A stretch of DNA of 64,000 bases from Cryobacterium sinapicolor (GTDB lineage Bacteria; Actinomycetota; Actinomycetes; Actinomycetales; Microbacteriaceae): the NCBI RefSeq assembly GCF_004403465.1, contig NZ_SOGQ01000086.1:1-64000 (forward strand), in the 5' to 3' direction. Position 1 is the stretch's first letter. Every line of letters begins with the position of its first letter. Of this stretch, positions 52,591-64,000 are shown piece after piece. The notes beneath the pieces were generated by a model. That model searched no databases, was not told where the DNA came from, and saw nothing but the letters and a program-made list of their open reading frames with translations. The translations under genes were made by a program, and so were the position numbers.

Positions 52591-53529
52591 GTGAACATTC
52601 GAACGGCCGAATACCCCAGGCCGGATCATTTTCTGCTCCACCTCAGCGACACCCACCTGCTTGCGAACGGCGGTCGCCTGTACGACCAGGTCGACAGCAC
52701 CGCCCATCTCGCGCAGCTGTTCGCGGAGGTCGAGGCCTCCTCCGGACGACCTGACGCCATCATCATCACAGGTGACCTGGCCGACAAGGGCGAACCGGAG
52801 GCTTACCGTGCCCTGCAGAAGATCGTCGAGCCGGCCGCCGCACGGCTCGGCGCCCGCGTTTTCTGGGTGATGGGCAATCACGACGATCGGGCGTCGTTCC
52901 GCAGCACCCTTCTGAACGAACCGGCGACCACCGAGCCGATCGACCACGTCGACTACATCGGCGGCCTGCGCCTGATCACGCTGGACACCTCCGTTCCCGG
53001 CCACCACCACGGCGCCGTGACCGACGATCAACTGAGCTGGCTGGCCGACCAGCTGAGTGTTCCCGCGCCGGACGGCACCATCCTCGCCATGCACCACCCG
53101 CCCGTGCCGAGCGTGCTCGACCTGGCTGTGTCGGTCGAGTTGCGCGACCAGACCCGCCTGGCCCAGGTGCTCCGTGGCACGGATGTGCGCAGCATCCTCG
53201 CCGGGCATCTGCACTACTCCTCGATGGCGACGTTCGCGGGCATTCCGGTGTCGGTGGCGTCGGCCACCTGCTACACGCAGGACCTGAACGTGCCGGTCGG
53301 CGGAACGCGCGGCCGCGACGGGGCCCGCACCTTCAACCTCGTGCACGTCTTCGCGGACACGGTTCTGCACTCGGTCGTTCCGCTGGGCGACTTCCCGGCA
53401 CTGGACTACATCGACGCGACGGAGAGCGCGCGCCGGTTGGCCGGCGACGGCATCCGGATCATGCCCGCGGGTACTCTGCCAGCGTTCCGCGAACCCCCGA
53501 TGACCACGCCGATCCCGGTTCTGCACTAG
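52591..53529 (+). CDS. Class III metallophosphoesterase, CpdA-like
   Basis: A 312-residue calcineurin-like phosphoesterase. All metal-binding blocks are present: [30 protein letters not shown] and AGHLHYSS. The order and length match the 3',5'-cyclic nucleotide phosphodiesterases of the CpdA/Rv0805 group, so cAMP hydrolysis is likely but not certain. GTG 52591 is the best start; no strong ribosome site is visible. Its last 71 bases overlap the 3' end of the convergent Stealth gene. Confidence 0.85.
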   Translation: MNIRTAEYPRPDHFLLHLSDTHLLANGGRLYDQVDSTAHLAQLFAEVEASSGRPDAIIITGDLADKGEPEAYRALQKIVEPAAARLGARVFWVMGNHDDRASFRSTLLNEPATTEPIDHVDYIGGLRLITLDTSVPGHHHGAVTDDQLSWLADQLSVPAPDGTILAMHHPPVPSVLDLAVSVELRDQTRLAQVLRGTDVRSILAGHLHYSSMATFAGIPVSVASATCYTQDLNVPVGGTRGRDGARTFNLVHVFADTVLHSVVPLGDFPALDYIDATESARRLAGDGIRIMPAGTLPAFREPPMTTPIPVLH

Positions 53530-55189
53530 ACGGCAGGGTATGGGCGGCCTGACCGGGGCCGACCTGGTTCTCGCGCTCCCACGGGGCGACGATCGGGAAG
53601 TACCGTTCGAGGAAGTCGGTCACGGCCGCGCGGCGCACCTCGTCGGAAATCTCCGGATTGCTGCCGTCGTTGAGGCAGAACATGTCCTGGTCGCGGCGCT
53701 TGCGCAGGGCGTTCATCTGACGCAGCGCGAGCTTGAGCGTGGTTTCGATGTAGAGCGAGCGCGCCTGGGTCTGCTCGACCGCGCGCCCCGTCATCAGTGC
53801 GTAGTAGTGGAACAGCGAGTTCGTGACCGAGATGTCGGTCGCCGAGCGGAACTGGCTGGCCGCGGTGCGGGCGAAATCGTCGGGGAACTCGGCCTCGAGT
53901 TCCTGCATCACGCTCTTGCGGAGCGGCGCCGCGGTGTGCTCGAGGTGCCGCGTGGTGACCTTGCCGAACCGGTCCCGCAGCAGGGCGCGGTTGACGCGGG
54001 CCCCGTTCTCGAAACCGCTGCGGCTGGTGTTGTTCTCACCGAGACCGATCCGGGTGGACGCCTCGATGAACTTCGTCACGCCGCCGGGAGAGAAGAACAG
54101 CTCCGGTCCGACGGGGCGACCGAAGAACATGTCGTCATTGGAATAGAGGAAATGCTCGGCCAGCCCGGGGATGCGGTGCAGCTGGCTCTCGACGGCGTGC
54201 GAGTTATGCGTGGGCAGAACGCTCAGGTCGGGGAAGAAATCCTCGCTGCGCATGATCGTGACGCGCGGGTGCTCGGCCAGCCACGCCGGGGCAGGCGAAT
54301 CCGTGGCGATGAAGATGCGGCGCACCCAGGGCGCGAACATGTACACGCTGCGGAGGGCGTACTTGAGCTCGTCGATCTGGCGGAAACGGGCATCCGAATC
54401 GTCGCCGTCACCGACGACGTAGGACTTCATGCGCTTGGCCCGTTCACGCTGGAAGTCGCTCGACGACCCGTCGACCCAGGAGAAGACCATGTCGATGTCG
54501 AAGCTGATGTCGCTGGCCAAGTCGTCGAACATGTGCTGCAGGGTGCGCCAGCTGCGCCCGAAGAGGTCGATCGTGGTCTCGCGGGCCTCGGAACGCGGCA
54601 GCCGGGCCCGCATCAGCGAATTCTCGACCGGCGCGACTATCTCGTCGTCGCCGAAGTGCCAGAGCTCGAACTGGAACGCCGTCTCGGCGCCGTAGCGCAG
54701 GCGGCCGATCGGCTCGATGCGAGGGCGGTAGACCCGGAAGACGGATGACTTGCGCAGCGTGGTCAGGGCGCCGTCGGCCAGCAGCAGGGCCGGAGTCAGG
54801 TTCCCGTCGAGGGGTTTGGCGTAGAAGGGCTCGTTCGCGAAGGCCTCCGCGAGGATGCGGGTGAGGTTCTTGCGACATTTTCGGTCGACCGCGATCACTG
54901 GACGGTCCCCGTCGCCGCGCACGAGCAGGAAGTCGATGCCCGCCCGTTCGAGCGCGTCGCGCACCGCGAGGAGGTCCTTGACCATCGACTCGTGGGGGGT
55001 GAAGTGGCCGTTGATCAAGTTGATCTCGCCCTTGCGCACGACCACGTCGTCGCGGTCGAACCGGCGGGTGCGCGGGTCGGGCGAGAGCAGCACGAGCTCG
55101 GGTTCCGGACTCAGCGTCAGCACGGGCAGGTTGCCTGCCGGGTCGTTCGAGGAGCGACGCTCGGTTTCCGGGCGATCGAACGTGGTCAT
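53459..55189 (-). CDS. Stealth-family sugar-phosphate transferase
   Basis: A 576-residue Stealth protein. Conserved region 1 is [16 protein letters not shown]; region 2 runs from [20 protein letters not shown] through [30 protein letters not shown] and [14 protein letters not shown]; regions 3 and 4 follow ([33 protein letters not shown]). Family members link hexose-1-phosphate units in capsules or cell-wall polymers. The first 200 residues are an extra domain found in actinobacterial members. ATG 55189 has GAGGAGG just upstream. The C-terminal 35 residues are low-complexity and overlap the phosphoesterase gene. Confidence 0.9.
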   Translation of the reverse strand: MTTFDRPETERRSSNDPAGNLPVLTLSPEPELVLLSPDPRTRRFDRDDVVVRKGEINLINGHFTPHESMVKDLLAVRDALERAGIDFLLVRGDGDRPVIAVDRKCRKNLTRILAEAFANEPFYAKPLDGNLTPALLLADGALTTLRKSSVFRVYRPRIEPIGRLRYGAETAFQFELWHFGDDEIVAPVENSLMRARLPRSEARETTIDLFGRSWRTLQHMFDDLASDISFDIDMVFSWVDGSSSDFQRERAKRMKSYVVGDGDDSDARFRQIDELKYALRSVYMFAPWVRRIFIATDSPAPAWLAEHPRVTIMRSEDFFPDLSVLPTHNSHAVESQLHRIPGLAEHFLYSNDDMFFGRPVGPELFFSPGGVTKFIEASTRIGLGENNTSRSGFENGARVNRALLRDRFGKVTTRHLEHTAAPLRKSVMQELEAEFPDDFARTAASQFRSATDISVTNSLFHYYALMTGRAVEQTQARSLYIETTLKLALRQMNALRKRRDQDMFCLNDGSNPEISDEVRRAAVTDFLERYFPIVAPWERENQVGPGQAAHTLPSSAEPGSAWSSGVRGTLAEYPRA

Positions 55190-55379
55190 GGTCCTCCTCG
55201 AGAAGAATTGGGAACACTCGTTCACGAGGCAACCACATGCAATGCCGGGGAGAGTGCGTCCGTTGATGCCGGACAGCGACGACCGGTTCAGAGCCCGGGA
55301 GCAGCCGGTGGAACGCGGTGGCGCCGTCCTCATTCTATGCCGCCCGCACCCCGGCCCGGACTCCCGCCCCGGCGGCACT

Positions 55380-55437
55380 GTGCCCGTTTCGGTCGAGAGT
55401 GCCCGTTGCGCCGGTCACTCTCGACCGGAACGGCCAC
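55380..55437. repeat. Inverted repeat family C, copy 1
   Basis: The 22-bp arms match at 20 positions; the common core is CGGTCGAGAGTG and its complement CACTCTCGACCG, around the 14-base spacer CCCGTTGCGCCGGT. It is followed by ACTCTCGCGCGGCATC, as at copy 2. It lies upstream of the Stealth gene and directly downstream of the DUF1761 gene. Confidence 0.88.
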
Positions 55438-55453
55438 TCTCGCGCGGCATCCG

Positions 55454-55882
55454 TTACCCGGCGTTGATCCCGAATAGGCCGATGATCAGAGCCATCAGGA
55501 GCAGGGTGACCAGCTCGTGGGCAATATTGAGCACGGTGAGTCCGGACGGCCGGCGGTCGAAGGCGTCGTGGGTGACCATGCGAGCGGCGGTGAAGCCGGC
55601 CCAGAGGATCACGGCCGTCAGCAGGGTGTTGACCAGGAAATTCCCGCCGTAGAACGCCTGGGCGATCGCAGCGGCACCGGCGAGAACCCAGGCGGTGATG
55701 AAGCTGACGACGACGGTGACGACGAGCGGCGCGGTCGCTCCCGTGCGCATGCTTTCCTCGTCGTGACCGACGGCTTTCATCCAGTAGGCACCGAACACCC
55801 GGCGGGAATACCAGATCGCGCCGACGATCATGCTGGACGCTGTGGCCAGGAGCACGGCCCAGATGTTGATTTCGGGAACCAT
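55454..55882 (-). CDS. DUF1761 membrane protein
   Basis: A 142-residue protein with four predicted membrane helices (IWAVLLATASSMIVGAIWYS, VVTVVVSFITAWVLAGAAA, LLTAVILWAGFTAA, LVTLLLMALIIGLFG). The INIWAVLLATxxxFxxGxxWY-like start and the pattern around YWMKAVGH match DUF1761. The function is unknown. AAGGACTCC precedes ATG 55882. Family C inverted repeats flank this gene and the next one. Confidence 0.85.
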   Translation of the reverse strand: MVPEINIWAVLLATASSMIVGAIWYSRRVFGAYWMKAVGHDEESMRTGATAPLVVTVVVSFITAWVLAGAAAIAQAFYGGNFLVNTLLTAVILWAGFTAARMVTHDAFDRRPSGLTVLNIAHELVTLLLMALIIGLFGINAG

Positions 55883-55999
55883 CGCAGGAGTCCTTTCGGT
55901 CGGCGGCGCCGCCCGGTGAGGTCGGCTGGATTGAGGTTACTGCGGTGGCCGGGCAGCCGGCCCGATTTTTCGTTCCGGGGTCACGTCGGGCCGGACCGG

Positions 56000-56374
56000 T
56001 CAGGCCCCGCCGATCACATACTCGGCCAGGATTGCGGCATGGTTGACCTTCGGGTCGCGAGCGCCGTAGAGCAGCGTGGTGGTCGTCTTCGTCCTCTCGT
56101 CGCAGGTGATCAGCGTGCGAAGCTCCTGCACGGCCGCCGCCGTCTCGGGTTCGGTGTCGAGCTCGGCCCGGTAGCGCGCCCCGAACTCCTCCAGGCGGGC
56201 CGGGTCGTGGTCCCACCACCGGCGCAGGTCCGGGCTGGGCGCAACCTGCTTGAGCCAGGCGTCGAGCCGGGCATCCTCCTTCGAGACGCCCCGCGGCCAC
56301 AGCCGGTCGACCAGAACCCGGGTCCCGTCGCTCGAGGATGGTTCGTCGTAGACCCGCTTGATCTGAATGCCCAT
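56000..56374 (-). CDS. DUF488 family protein (YeaO-like)
   Basis: A 124-residue protein: IQIKRVYDEPSSSDGTRVLV, DRLWPRGVSKEDARLDAWLK, then RRWWDHDPARLEEFGARYRA and TTLLYGARDPKVNHAAILAE. These segments are strongly typical of the DUF488 family. The biochemical role is unknown. ATG 56374 is preceded by a run of G residues. Confidence 0.9.
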   Translation of the reverse strand: MGIQIKRVYDEPSSSDGTRVLVDRLWPRGVSKEDARLDAWLKQVAPSPDLRRWWDHDPARLEEFGARYRAELDTEPETAAAVQELRTLITCDERTKTTTTLLYGARDPKVNHAAILAEYVIGGA

Positions 56375-56430
56375 CCCCCCATTCTGTTCCCGGCGCGGCC
56401 ACCGTTCGACCAGCCCCGGGACCACGCTGG

Positions 56431-56488
56431 GTGCCCGTTCCGGTCGAGAGTGCCCGTTGCGCCGGTCACTCTCGACCGGAACGGGCAC
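56431..56488. repeat. Inverted repeat family C, copy 2
   Basis: Perfect 22-bp arms (56431-56452 and 56467-56488) with core CGTTCCGGTCGAGAGTG and the same 14-base spacer and right flank (TCTCGCGCGGCATC) as copy 1. It is in the same orientation as copy 1, so the two could recombine and remove the DUF1761-DUF488 segment. Confidence 0.92.
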
Positions 56489-56513
56489 TCTCGCGCGGCA
56501 TCAGTGGCCGGGT

Positions 56514-56573
56514 TCCGGTTCGGGTGCGGGTTCGGGTGCGGGTGCGGGTTCGGGTTCAGGTTCAGGTTCGGGC

Positions 56574-56578
<5 letters not shown>
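56514..56578. repeat. Hexamer-type microsatellite (GGTTCG/GGTGCG)
   Basis: About ten hexamer units, mixing GGTTCG, GGTGCG and GGTTCA, end at the stop codon of the DUF255 gene and fill the space after the family C repeat. Confidence 0.88.
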
Positions 56579-58643
<2,065 letters not shown>

Positions 58644-58689
58644 GCCTCCATTGTGCCGCTGTCCCCTGGGGCGGCGGATCAGAGGCGGC

Positions 58690-59373
58690 TTAGAGCCGGG
58701 CGGCCGCCAGGTCGACGGTCAGGGCCCCGCGGGCGCGGCGCTGCACGCGCATCCAGATGAAGAAGCCGGCGAGGGTGAACGCGCCGTAGAAGAGGTAGAG
58801 AACGGCGGAGGCGTAGTAGCCGGCGCTGAGCAGCAGCGGCACCCCGACGATGTCGACGGCCACCCAGATCAGCCAGAACTCGGTCCAGCCCTTGGCCATG
58901 CCGTAGGTGGCCAGCAACGAGCCGGTGAAGATCCAGGCATCGGCCCAGACCGGCTCGAACGAGCCGAGAGCACGGAAGACAGGGGTGAGCACCAGGGTGC
59001 CCGCGACGAGTCCGAGTCCGAGCAGGATACGCGCACGAGCACCGGCCCAGTGCGGGGCCACGGCGTTTTGCGTGAGCCCCCGCCGATGGTTGGACCACTG
59101 GATCCAGCCGAAGACCGACACGATGATGAACATGATCTGCCGCCCGGCCTGGCCGAGCAGGTTGACCGGGTTGGGGGTGCCGAAGACGGCACCGAGGAAC
59201 ACCGTGAACAACAGCACGTTGCCGACGATCCCGACCGGCCAGGCCCACACCTTGCGGCGCATTCCGCCGACGGCGCTCAGGATGCCGAAAACGTTGCCGA
59301 TGATCTCGCGCCAGAGAATCGTCTGGGTTCCGATCTGCAGCTGTGCGTCGAACAGCCACTCGATCGGGTTCAT
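58690..59373 (-). CDS. pnuC: Nicotinamide riboside transporter PnuC-like
   Basis: A 227-residue membrane protein with about seven helices, from EIIGNVFGILSAVGGMRRKV and WAWPVGIVGNVLLFTVFLG to VLYLFYGAFTLAGFFIW. WPVGIVGN, GLLGQAGRQ-like residues (NLLGQAGRQIMFI) and EFWLIWVAVDIVGVPLLL, ending near YLFYG, are PnuC signatures. Facilitated uptake of nicotinamide riboside or a related vitamin is expected. The gene stands alone, 46 bases after the DUF255 start. Confidence 0.9.
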   Translation of the reverse strand: MNPIEWLFDAQLQIGTQTILWREIIGNVFGILSAVGGMRRKVWAWPVGIVGNVLLFTVFLGAVFGTPNPVNLLGQAGRQIMFIIVSVFGWIQWSNHRRGLTQNAVAPHWAGARARILLGLGLVAGTLVLTPVFRALGSFEPVWADAWIFTGSLLATYGMAKGWTEFWLIWVAVDIVGVPLLLSAGYYASAVLYLFYGAFTLAGFFIWMRVQRRARGALTVDLAAARL

Positions 59374-59472
59374 CCGTCATCTTCCTCGCCGGGCGCTTCC
59401 CGCCCTCCCCAACCTAACGCCACTGCCGGGCCGCCCGGTCCGAAGGCGGCCCCGCGGGGCAGGGCGGAACGG

Positions 59473-60315
<843 letters not shown>

Positions 60316-60370
60316 CTAGGTCGGGGCATCGACCTGCCCCTGAACGGCCGCTGAACGGGAGACTGCTGCT

Positions 60371-61144
60371 CTACTGCTGAGTCGTTTCCGGAACCGGACC
60401 CGGCCCCGGAGCTGCCCAACCGCTCCCGAGGCTCAGGTAGCAGAGCTCGGGCTCCACGAAGGGGCGCAGCCCGACCTGGTCCGGGTCGTGGCCCAGCTCG
60501 CGCGCCACCCCGCGCACGAGACCCAGGTGCACGGAGCAGATGACATCGGGGGCGTCGCGCGCATCGGCCCGGAACGGGCAGGCGAGCAGGCTGATCACGG
60601 GAGCGGCTGCGACACCCTCGGCGGCGGCGGCGACACCGTCAGCGTCACCCTCGGTCGCAGCGGAGTCGGGTTCGAGCGCCGACTCCTCCAGTTGGGGATC
60701 GAAACCGAGCCGGTCGAGGATGCGCAGCAGCGGCGCGGTGCCGTCGTCGGCGCTCCCCCGCAGCTCGTCGGCGTAGTTCTCGGCCCAGGTCTCGCCGGCA
60801 CGGACGGCCCGGGCCCGTCCGCTGTCGGCGTCCTCGGCGAGCGCCGTGGCCAACACCCGGCTCAGATCGTGCTGGGCGCCGACTTCCCGGGCGGCGGGCC
60901 CCGCGGTGAACAGAATCCGCGGGCGGCCGCGCGTTCCGGCACGACCGACGGCGCGCCGGATCAGGCCGGCATTCTCAAGCTGATCGAGATGGAACCGGGC
61001 GGTCGTCACGTGCAAGCCGATGCGCGCCGCGACCGCGGCGGCGTCGAGCGGGATGGCGGATCCCATCAGGAGGTCGAGCACCTGGCGCCGGGCGTCGGAG
61101 GCAAGGGCGGCGTGCCGGTCCCCTGACCCTTCGTCATTGATCAT
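60371..61144 (-). CDS. Helix-turn-helix (ArsR/SufR-like) regulator
   Basis: A 257-residue regulator. The N-terminal winged helix is ASDARRQVLDLLM, AAVAARIGLHVTTARFHLDQ, RGRPRILFT. The C-terminal part carries LLACPFRADARDAPDVICSV-H, a Cys-x13-Cys-x2-His pattern that may bind a metal or iron-sulfur cluster, as in SufR-like proteins. A linker of EGDADGVAAAAEGVAAA looks repeat-derived. It is upstream of the aldo/keto reductase on the same strand, with a 64-base gap, and divergent from the helicase gene. Target genes are unknown. Confidence 0.82.
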   Translation of the reverse strand: MINDEGSGDRHAALASDARRQVLDLLMGSAIPLDAAAVAARIGLHVTTARFHLDQLENAGLIRRAVGRAGTRGRPRILFTAGPAAREVGAQHDLSRVLATALAEDADSGRARAVRAGETWAENYADELRGSADDGTAPLLRILDRLGFDPQLEESALEPDSAATEGDADGVAAAAEGVAAAPVISLLACPFRADARDAPDVICSVHLGLVRGVARELGHDPDQVGLRPFVEPELCYLSLGSGWAAPGPGPVPETTQQ

Positions 61145-61284
61145 TCTTTGATGCTAACATCGTGCGGTTAAAAGCGCGCCGGGCCGGCCGCGGTACTCGT
61201 CCCGCCGCGACGTTTCGAGCCCGACACCGGGTGAACCGGGGCAGCATCCGTCGATCACCGCGTTTGTCATACGATAGAAGGCTC

Positions 61285-64000
61285 ATGATCCCCGTCGAAA
61301 TCACCTTCCCGCCCGAACTTCCGGTCAGCCAGCGCCGGGAGGACATCGCCCGCGCCATCCGGGACAACCAGGTGGTTATCGTCGCCGGCGCGACGGGTTC
61401 CGGCAAGACCACCCAGCTGCCGAAGATCTGCCTCGAGCTGGGCCGGGAGAACATCGGCCACACCCAGCCCCGCCGGCTCGCCGCGCGCACGATCGCGGAG
61501 CGCATTGCCGAGGAGCTCGGCCAGGAGGTCGGGCAGACGGTCGGCTACCAGGTGCGGTTCACCGACCAGGTCGGACCGGATACCCGGATCAAGCTGATGA
61601 CCGACGGCATCCTGCTCAATGAGATGCACCGCGACCGCCTGCTCCGCAAGTACGACACGATCATCATCGACGAGGCGCACGAGCGCAGCCTCAACATCGA
61701 CTTCCTGCTCGGATACCTGCGGCAACTGCTTCCGCAGCGCCCCGACCTCAAACTCATCATCACCTCCGCGACGATCGACCCGCAGAGTTTCGCCGAGCAC
61801 TTCGCCACGCCCGACGGCACGCCGGCCCCGATCATCGAGGTCTCCGGGCGCACCTACCCGGTGGAGATCCGCTACCGCCCGCTGGTCGCCGAGGCGATGG
61901 ACGCCGACGACGACGAGACGACGGATGCCGCTCCCACCGTCGACCGGGATTACATCGAGGGGATCTCCGCCGCGCTCGACGAGCTCGACCGGGAGTCCAG
62001 CGGCGACGTGCTGGTCTTCCTCAGCGGCGAGACCGAGATCCGGGACGCCGCCGACGCGCTGCAGGGCAAGTACGCCTCCTCGGGGCGCACCAGCCCCACG
62101 GAGATCCTGCCGCTGTACGGGCGGCTCTCCTCCGCCGACCAGCACAAGGTGTTCCAGCCATCGAAGGTCGCCGGTGTGCGGCGGCGCATCGTGCTGGCGA
62201 CGAACGTGGCGGAGACCAGCCTGACCGTGCCGGGCATCCGTTACGTCATCGACGCCGGAACCGCCCGGATCAGCCGGTACAGCGTGCGCTCGAAGGTGCA
62301 GCGCCTGCCGATCGAGGCTATCTCGCAGGCCTCCGCGAACCAGCGCTCGGGCCGAAGCGGCCGCACCAGCGACGGCATCGCCATCCGCCTCTATTCGGAG
62401 GAGGACTTCACCCGCCGGCCCGAGTACACCGAGCCGGAGGTGCTGCGGACGAACCTGGCCGCGGTCATCCTGCAGATGATCTCGCTCGGCCTCGGCGACA
62501 TCGCCGCGTTCCCGTTCCTCACGCCCCCCGACTCGCGCGGCATCAAGGACGGCCTCGACCTGCTCGCCGAGCTCGGGGCGGTGGCCCCCGACACGGCCGG
62601 CCACACGACCGGCTCCAAGGCCGGCGGCTCCAAACCCGGCGTCTCCAAACTGACGCGCATCGGCCAGCAGCTCGCGAAGCTGCCGATCGACCCTCGGTTC
62701 GGGCGGATGGTGATCGAGTCCAAGACGCAGGCCGTGAGCCGCGAAGTGATGGTGATCGTCTCCGGGCTCACCATTCAGGACCCCCGCGAACGCCCGCTCG
62801 AGCGCCGCGCGCAGGCCGACCAGCAGCACGCCCGTTTCACCGACCCGACGAGCGATTTCCTCAGCCTGCTGAACCTCTGGAACTACCTCGAGACGCAACA
62901 GAAGGAGCTCGGCTCCAGCGCGTTCCGGCGACTCTGCAAGAACGAGTTCCTCAACTACCTGCGGGTGCGCGAGTGGCAGGACGTATACAAGCAGCTGCGC
63001 CAGATGGCCAAGCCGCTCGGCCTGCACATCGGTGATCCCAGCGTGAATCCCGACGGCATCCACCGTTCGCTCCTGGCCGGCCTGCTCTCCCATATCGGCC
63101 TCAAGGACACCATCAAGAAGGACTACATCGGCGCCCGTCAGCAACGGTTCGTGATCTTCCCGGGCTCGGCGCTGGCGAAGAAGCAACCGAACGCCGTGAT
63201 GAGCGCCGAACTGGTCGAGACCAGTCGACTGTTCGCCCGGATGAACGCGGTCGTCGACCCGGCCTGGGCCGAGCCGCTCGCCGGGGACCTCTGCAAGCGC
63301 AGCTACTCCGAGCCGCACTGGGAGAAGAAGCAGGGCGCGGTCGTCGCCTACGAGCGGGTCACCCTCTACGGGGTGCCGATCGTGCCGCGCCGCCGGATCC
63401 AGTTCTCGCGGGTCGACCCCGCGTATGCCCGCGACCTGTTCATCCGGCACGCGCTGGTTGAGGGCGAGTGGGACCTCGACCGCATCGACCAGCGGGTCAC
63501 CGCCTTCGACCGGGCCAACACGAGCCTGCGCAAGGAACTCGCCGAGCTCGAGGAGCGCACGCGGCGCCGGGACATCCTCTTCGACGACGAGGCCGTGTTC
63601 GAGTTCTACCAGAAACGCATTCCGGCCGACGTATGCTCCACCCGCACGTTCGAGACTTGGTGGCGCCAGGCGCGCGTGACAACGCCCGACCTGCTCACGA
63701 TGACCGCCGAGGCGCTGGTGCCCGACGACGCACCGGAGATCGACGAGGCCGTGTTCCCGCCGATCTGGCGGCAGGGCGACCAGAAGTTCGCCCTCAGCTA
63801 CCGCTTTGAGCCCGGCGCGGATGACGATGGCGTGGCCGTGCAGATCCCGCTGGCCCTGCTCGCCCGGCTCTCCCCCACCGGCTTCGACTGGCAGGTGCCG
63901 GGACTCCGTGCCGACCTGGTCACGGCGCTGATCAAATCGCTGCCCAAGAGCATCCGTCGCAACGTGGTGCCTGCCGGCGACTGGGCCAAGCGACTGCTGA
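61285..64000 (+). CDS. hrpA: ATP-dependent RNA helicase HrpA (incomplete at right edge)
   Basis: A DEAH-box helicase with 905 codons in the window and no stop; the family is about 1300 residues. Motifs: Walker A AGATGSGKTT (34-43), motif Ia TQPRRLAA, DEAH at 129-132 (TIIIDEAHERSLN), motif III ITSATID, motif V ATNVAETSLTVPGIRYVID and motif VI NQRSGRSGRTSDG (QRxGRxGR). The HA2/OB-like region follows (LTRIGQQLAKLPIDPRFGRM, FLSLLNLWNYL). It matches bacterial HrpA, which frees stalled ribosomes. ATG 61285 has GAAGG a few bases upstream. The frame is open and well biased to base 64000. Confidence 0.93.
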   Translation, partial: MIPVEITFPPELPVSQRREDIARAIRDNQVVIVAGATGSGKTTQLPKICLELGRENIGHTQPRRLAARTIAERIAEELGQEVGQTVGYQVRFTDQVGPDTRIKLMTDGILLNEMHRDRLLRKYDTIIIDEAHERSLNIDFLLGYLRQLLPQRPDLKLIITSATIDPQSFAEHFATPDGTPAPIIEVSGRTYPVEIRYRPLVAEAMDADDDETTDAAPTVDRDYIEGISAALDELDRESSGDVLVFLSGETEIRDAADALQGKYASSGRTSPTEILPLYGRLSSADQHKVFQPSKVAGVRRRIVLATNVAETSLTVPGIRYVIDAGTARISRYSVRSKVQRLPIEAISQASANQRSGRSGRTSDGIAIRLYSEEDFTRRPEYTEPEVLRTNLAAVILQMISLGLGDIAAFPFLTPPDSRGIKDGLDLLAELGAVAPDTAGHTTGSKAGGSKPGVSKLTRIGQQLAKLPIDPRFGRMVIESKTQAVSREVMVIVSGLTIQDPRERPLERRAQADQQHARFTDPTSDFLSLLNLWNYLETQQKELGSSAFRRLCKNEFLNYLRVREWQDVYKQLRQMAKPLGLHIGDPSVNPDGIHRSLLAGLLSHIGLKDTIKKDYIGARQQRFVIFPGSALAKKQPNAVMSAELVETSRLFARMNAVVDPAWAEPLAGDLCKRSYSEPHWEKKQGAVVAYERVTLYGVPIVPRRRIQFSRVDPAYARDLFIRHALVEGEWDLDRIDQRVTAFDRANTSLRKELAELEERTRRRDILFDDEAVFEFYQKRIPADVCSTRTFETWWRQARVTTPDLLTMTAEALVPDDAPEIDEAVFPPIWRQGDQKFALSYRFEPGADDDGVAVQIPLALLARLSPTGFDWQVPGLRADLVTALIKSLPKSIRRNVVPAGDWAKRLL

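Overview
The window is chromosomal DNA from a high-GC Gram-positive bacterium. The gene content (MsiK-type sugar ABC operons without their own ATPase, LacI regulators, NERD and DUF1761 proteins, type III PKS) and the strong preference for C or G at third codon positions point to an actinomycete, most likely a member of Microbacteriaceae (Cryobacterium- or Leifsonia-like). The genus is an inference. I see no rRNA, tRNA, CRISPR array, phage or insertion sequence. About 45 protein genes are supported, one is broken by an in-frame stop, and the last (hrpA-like) runs off the right edge.

Layout. 175-3526: PEP synthase and a small VWA protein. 3618-11840: seven genes on the minus strand, each overlapping the next by 1-4 bases, encoding MCP, CheW, CheA with a C-terminal receiver, CheB, CheR with a TPR-like tail, a second CheW and a receiver-GGDEF diguanylate cyclase. 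This is the full parts list of a Wsp-type chemosensory system that controls c-di-GMP, in a different gene order from Pseudomonas. 12560-20675: HD hydrolase, cupin, an S1-like protein, two NERD paralogues, an NmrA/MarR pair, a PepSY-like protein and an RraA-like protein. 20782-23127: an enolase-superfamily enzyme (MenC/NAAAR type) and a zinc alcohol dehydrogenase interrupted by an amber codon. 23154-24490: a 1-kb minisatellite and other repeats. 24537-33641: galactoside operon (GH42, two permeases, binding protein, GH36) with a divergent LacI gene and two operators. 34245-39734: acylphosphatase, a membrane protein, a Cys-rich small protein, a flavin amine oxidase whose domains look circularly permuted, and a methyltransferase with a large repeat-derived insertion. 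39802-47528: second sugar operon (LacI and SDR on one side; binding protein, two permeases and a debranching-type glycosidase on the other) with three operators. 47803-52029: type III PKS, a methyltransferase-flavin monooxygenase fusion and a PAP2 phosphatase. 52591-61144: phosphoesterase, Stealth protein, DUF1761, DUF488, DUF255, PnuC, aldo/keto reductase and a HTH regulator. 61285-64000: HrpA-type helicase, incomplete.

Three sequence-level themes run through the window. First, an 8-mer, GCATCCGT/ACGGATGC, occurs roughly 55-60 times (about 2-3 expected from base composition), in genes and between them and with no clear strand bias. Second, at least three families of short inverted repeats (arms 11-27 bp, total 60-120 bp) lie mostly between genes, and one copy lies in frame inside a methyltransferase gene. 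Third, tandem mini- and microsatellites are very common between genes and also appear as in-frame low-complexity insertions in several enzymes. No transposase that could mobilise the inverted repeats is present here.
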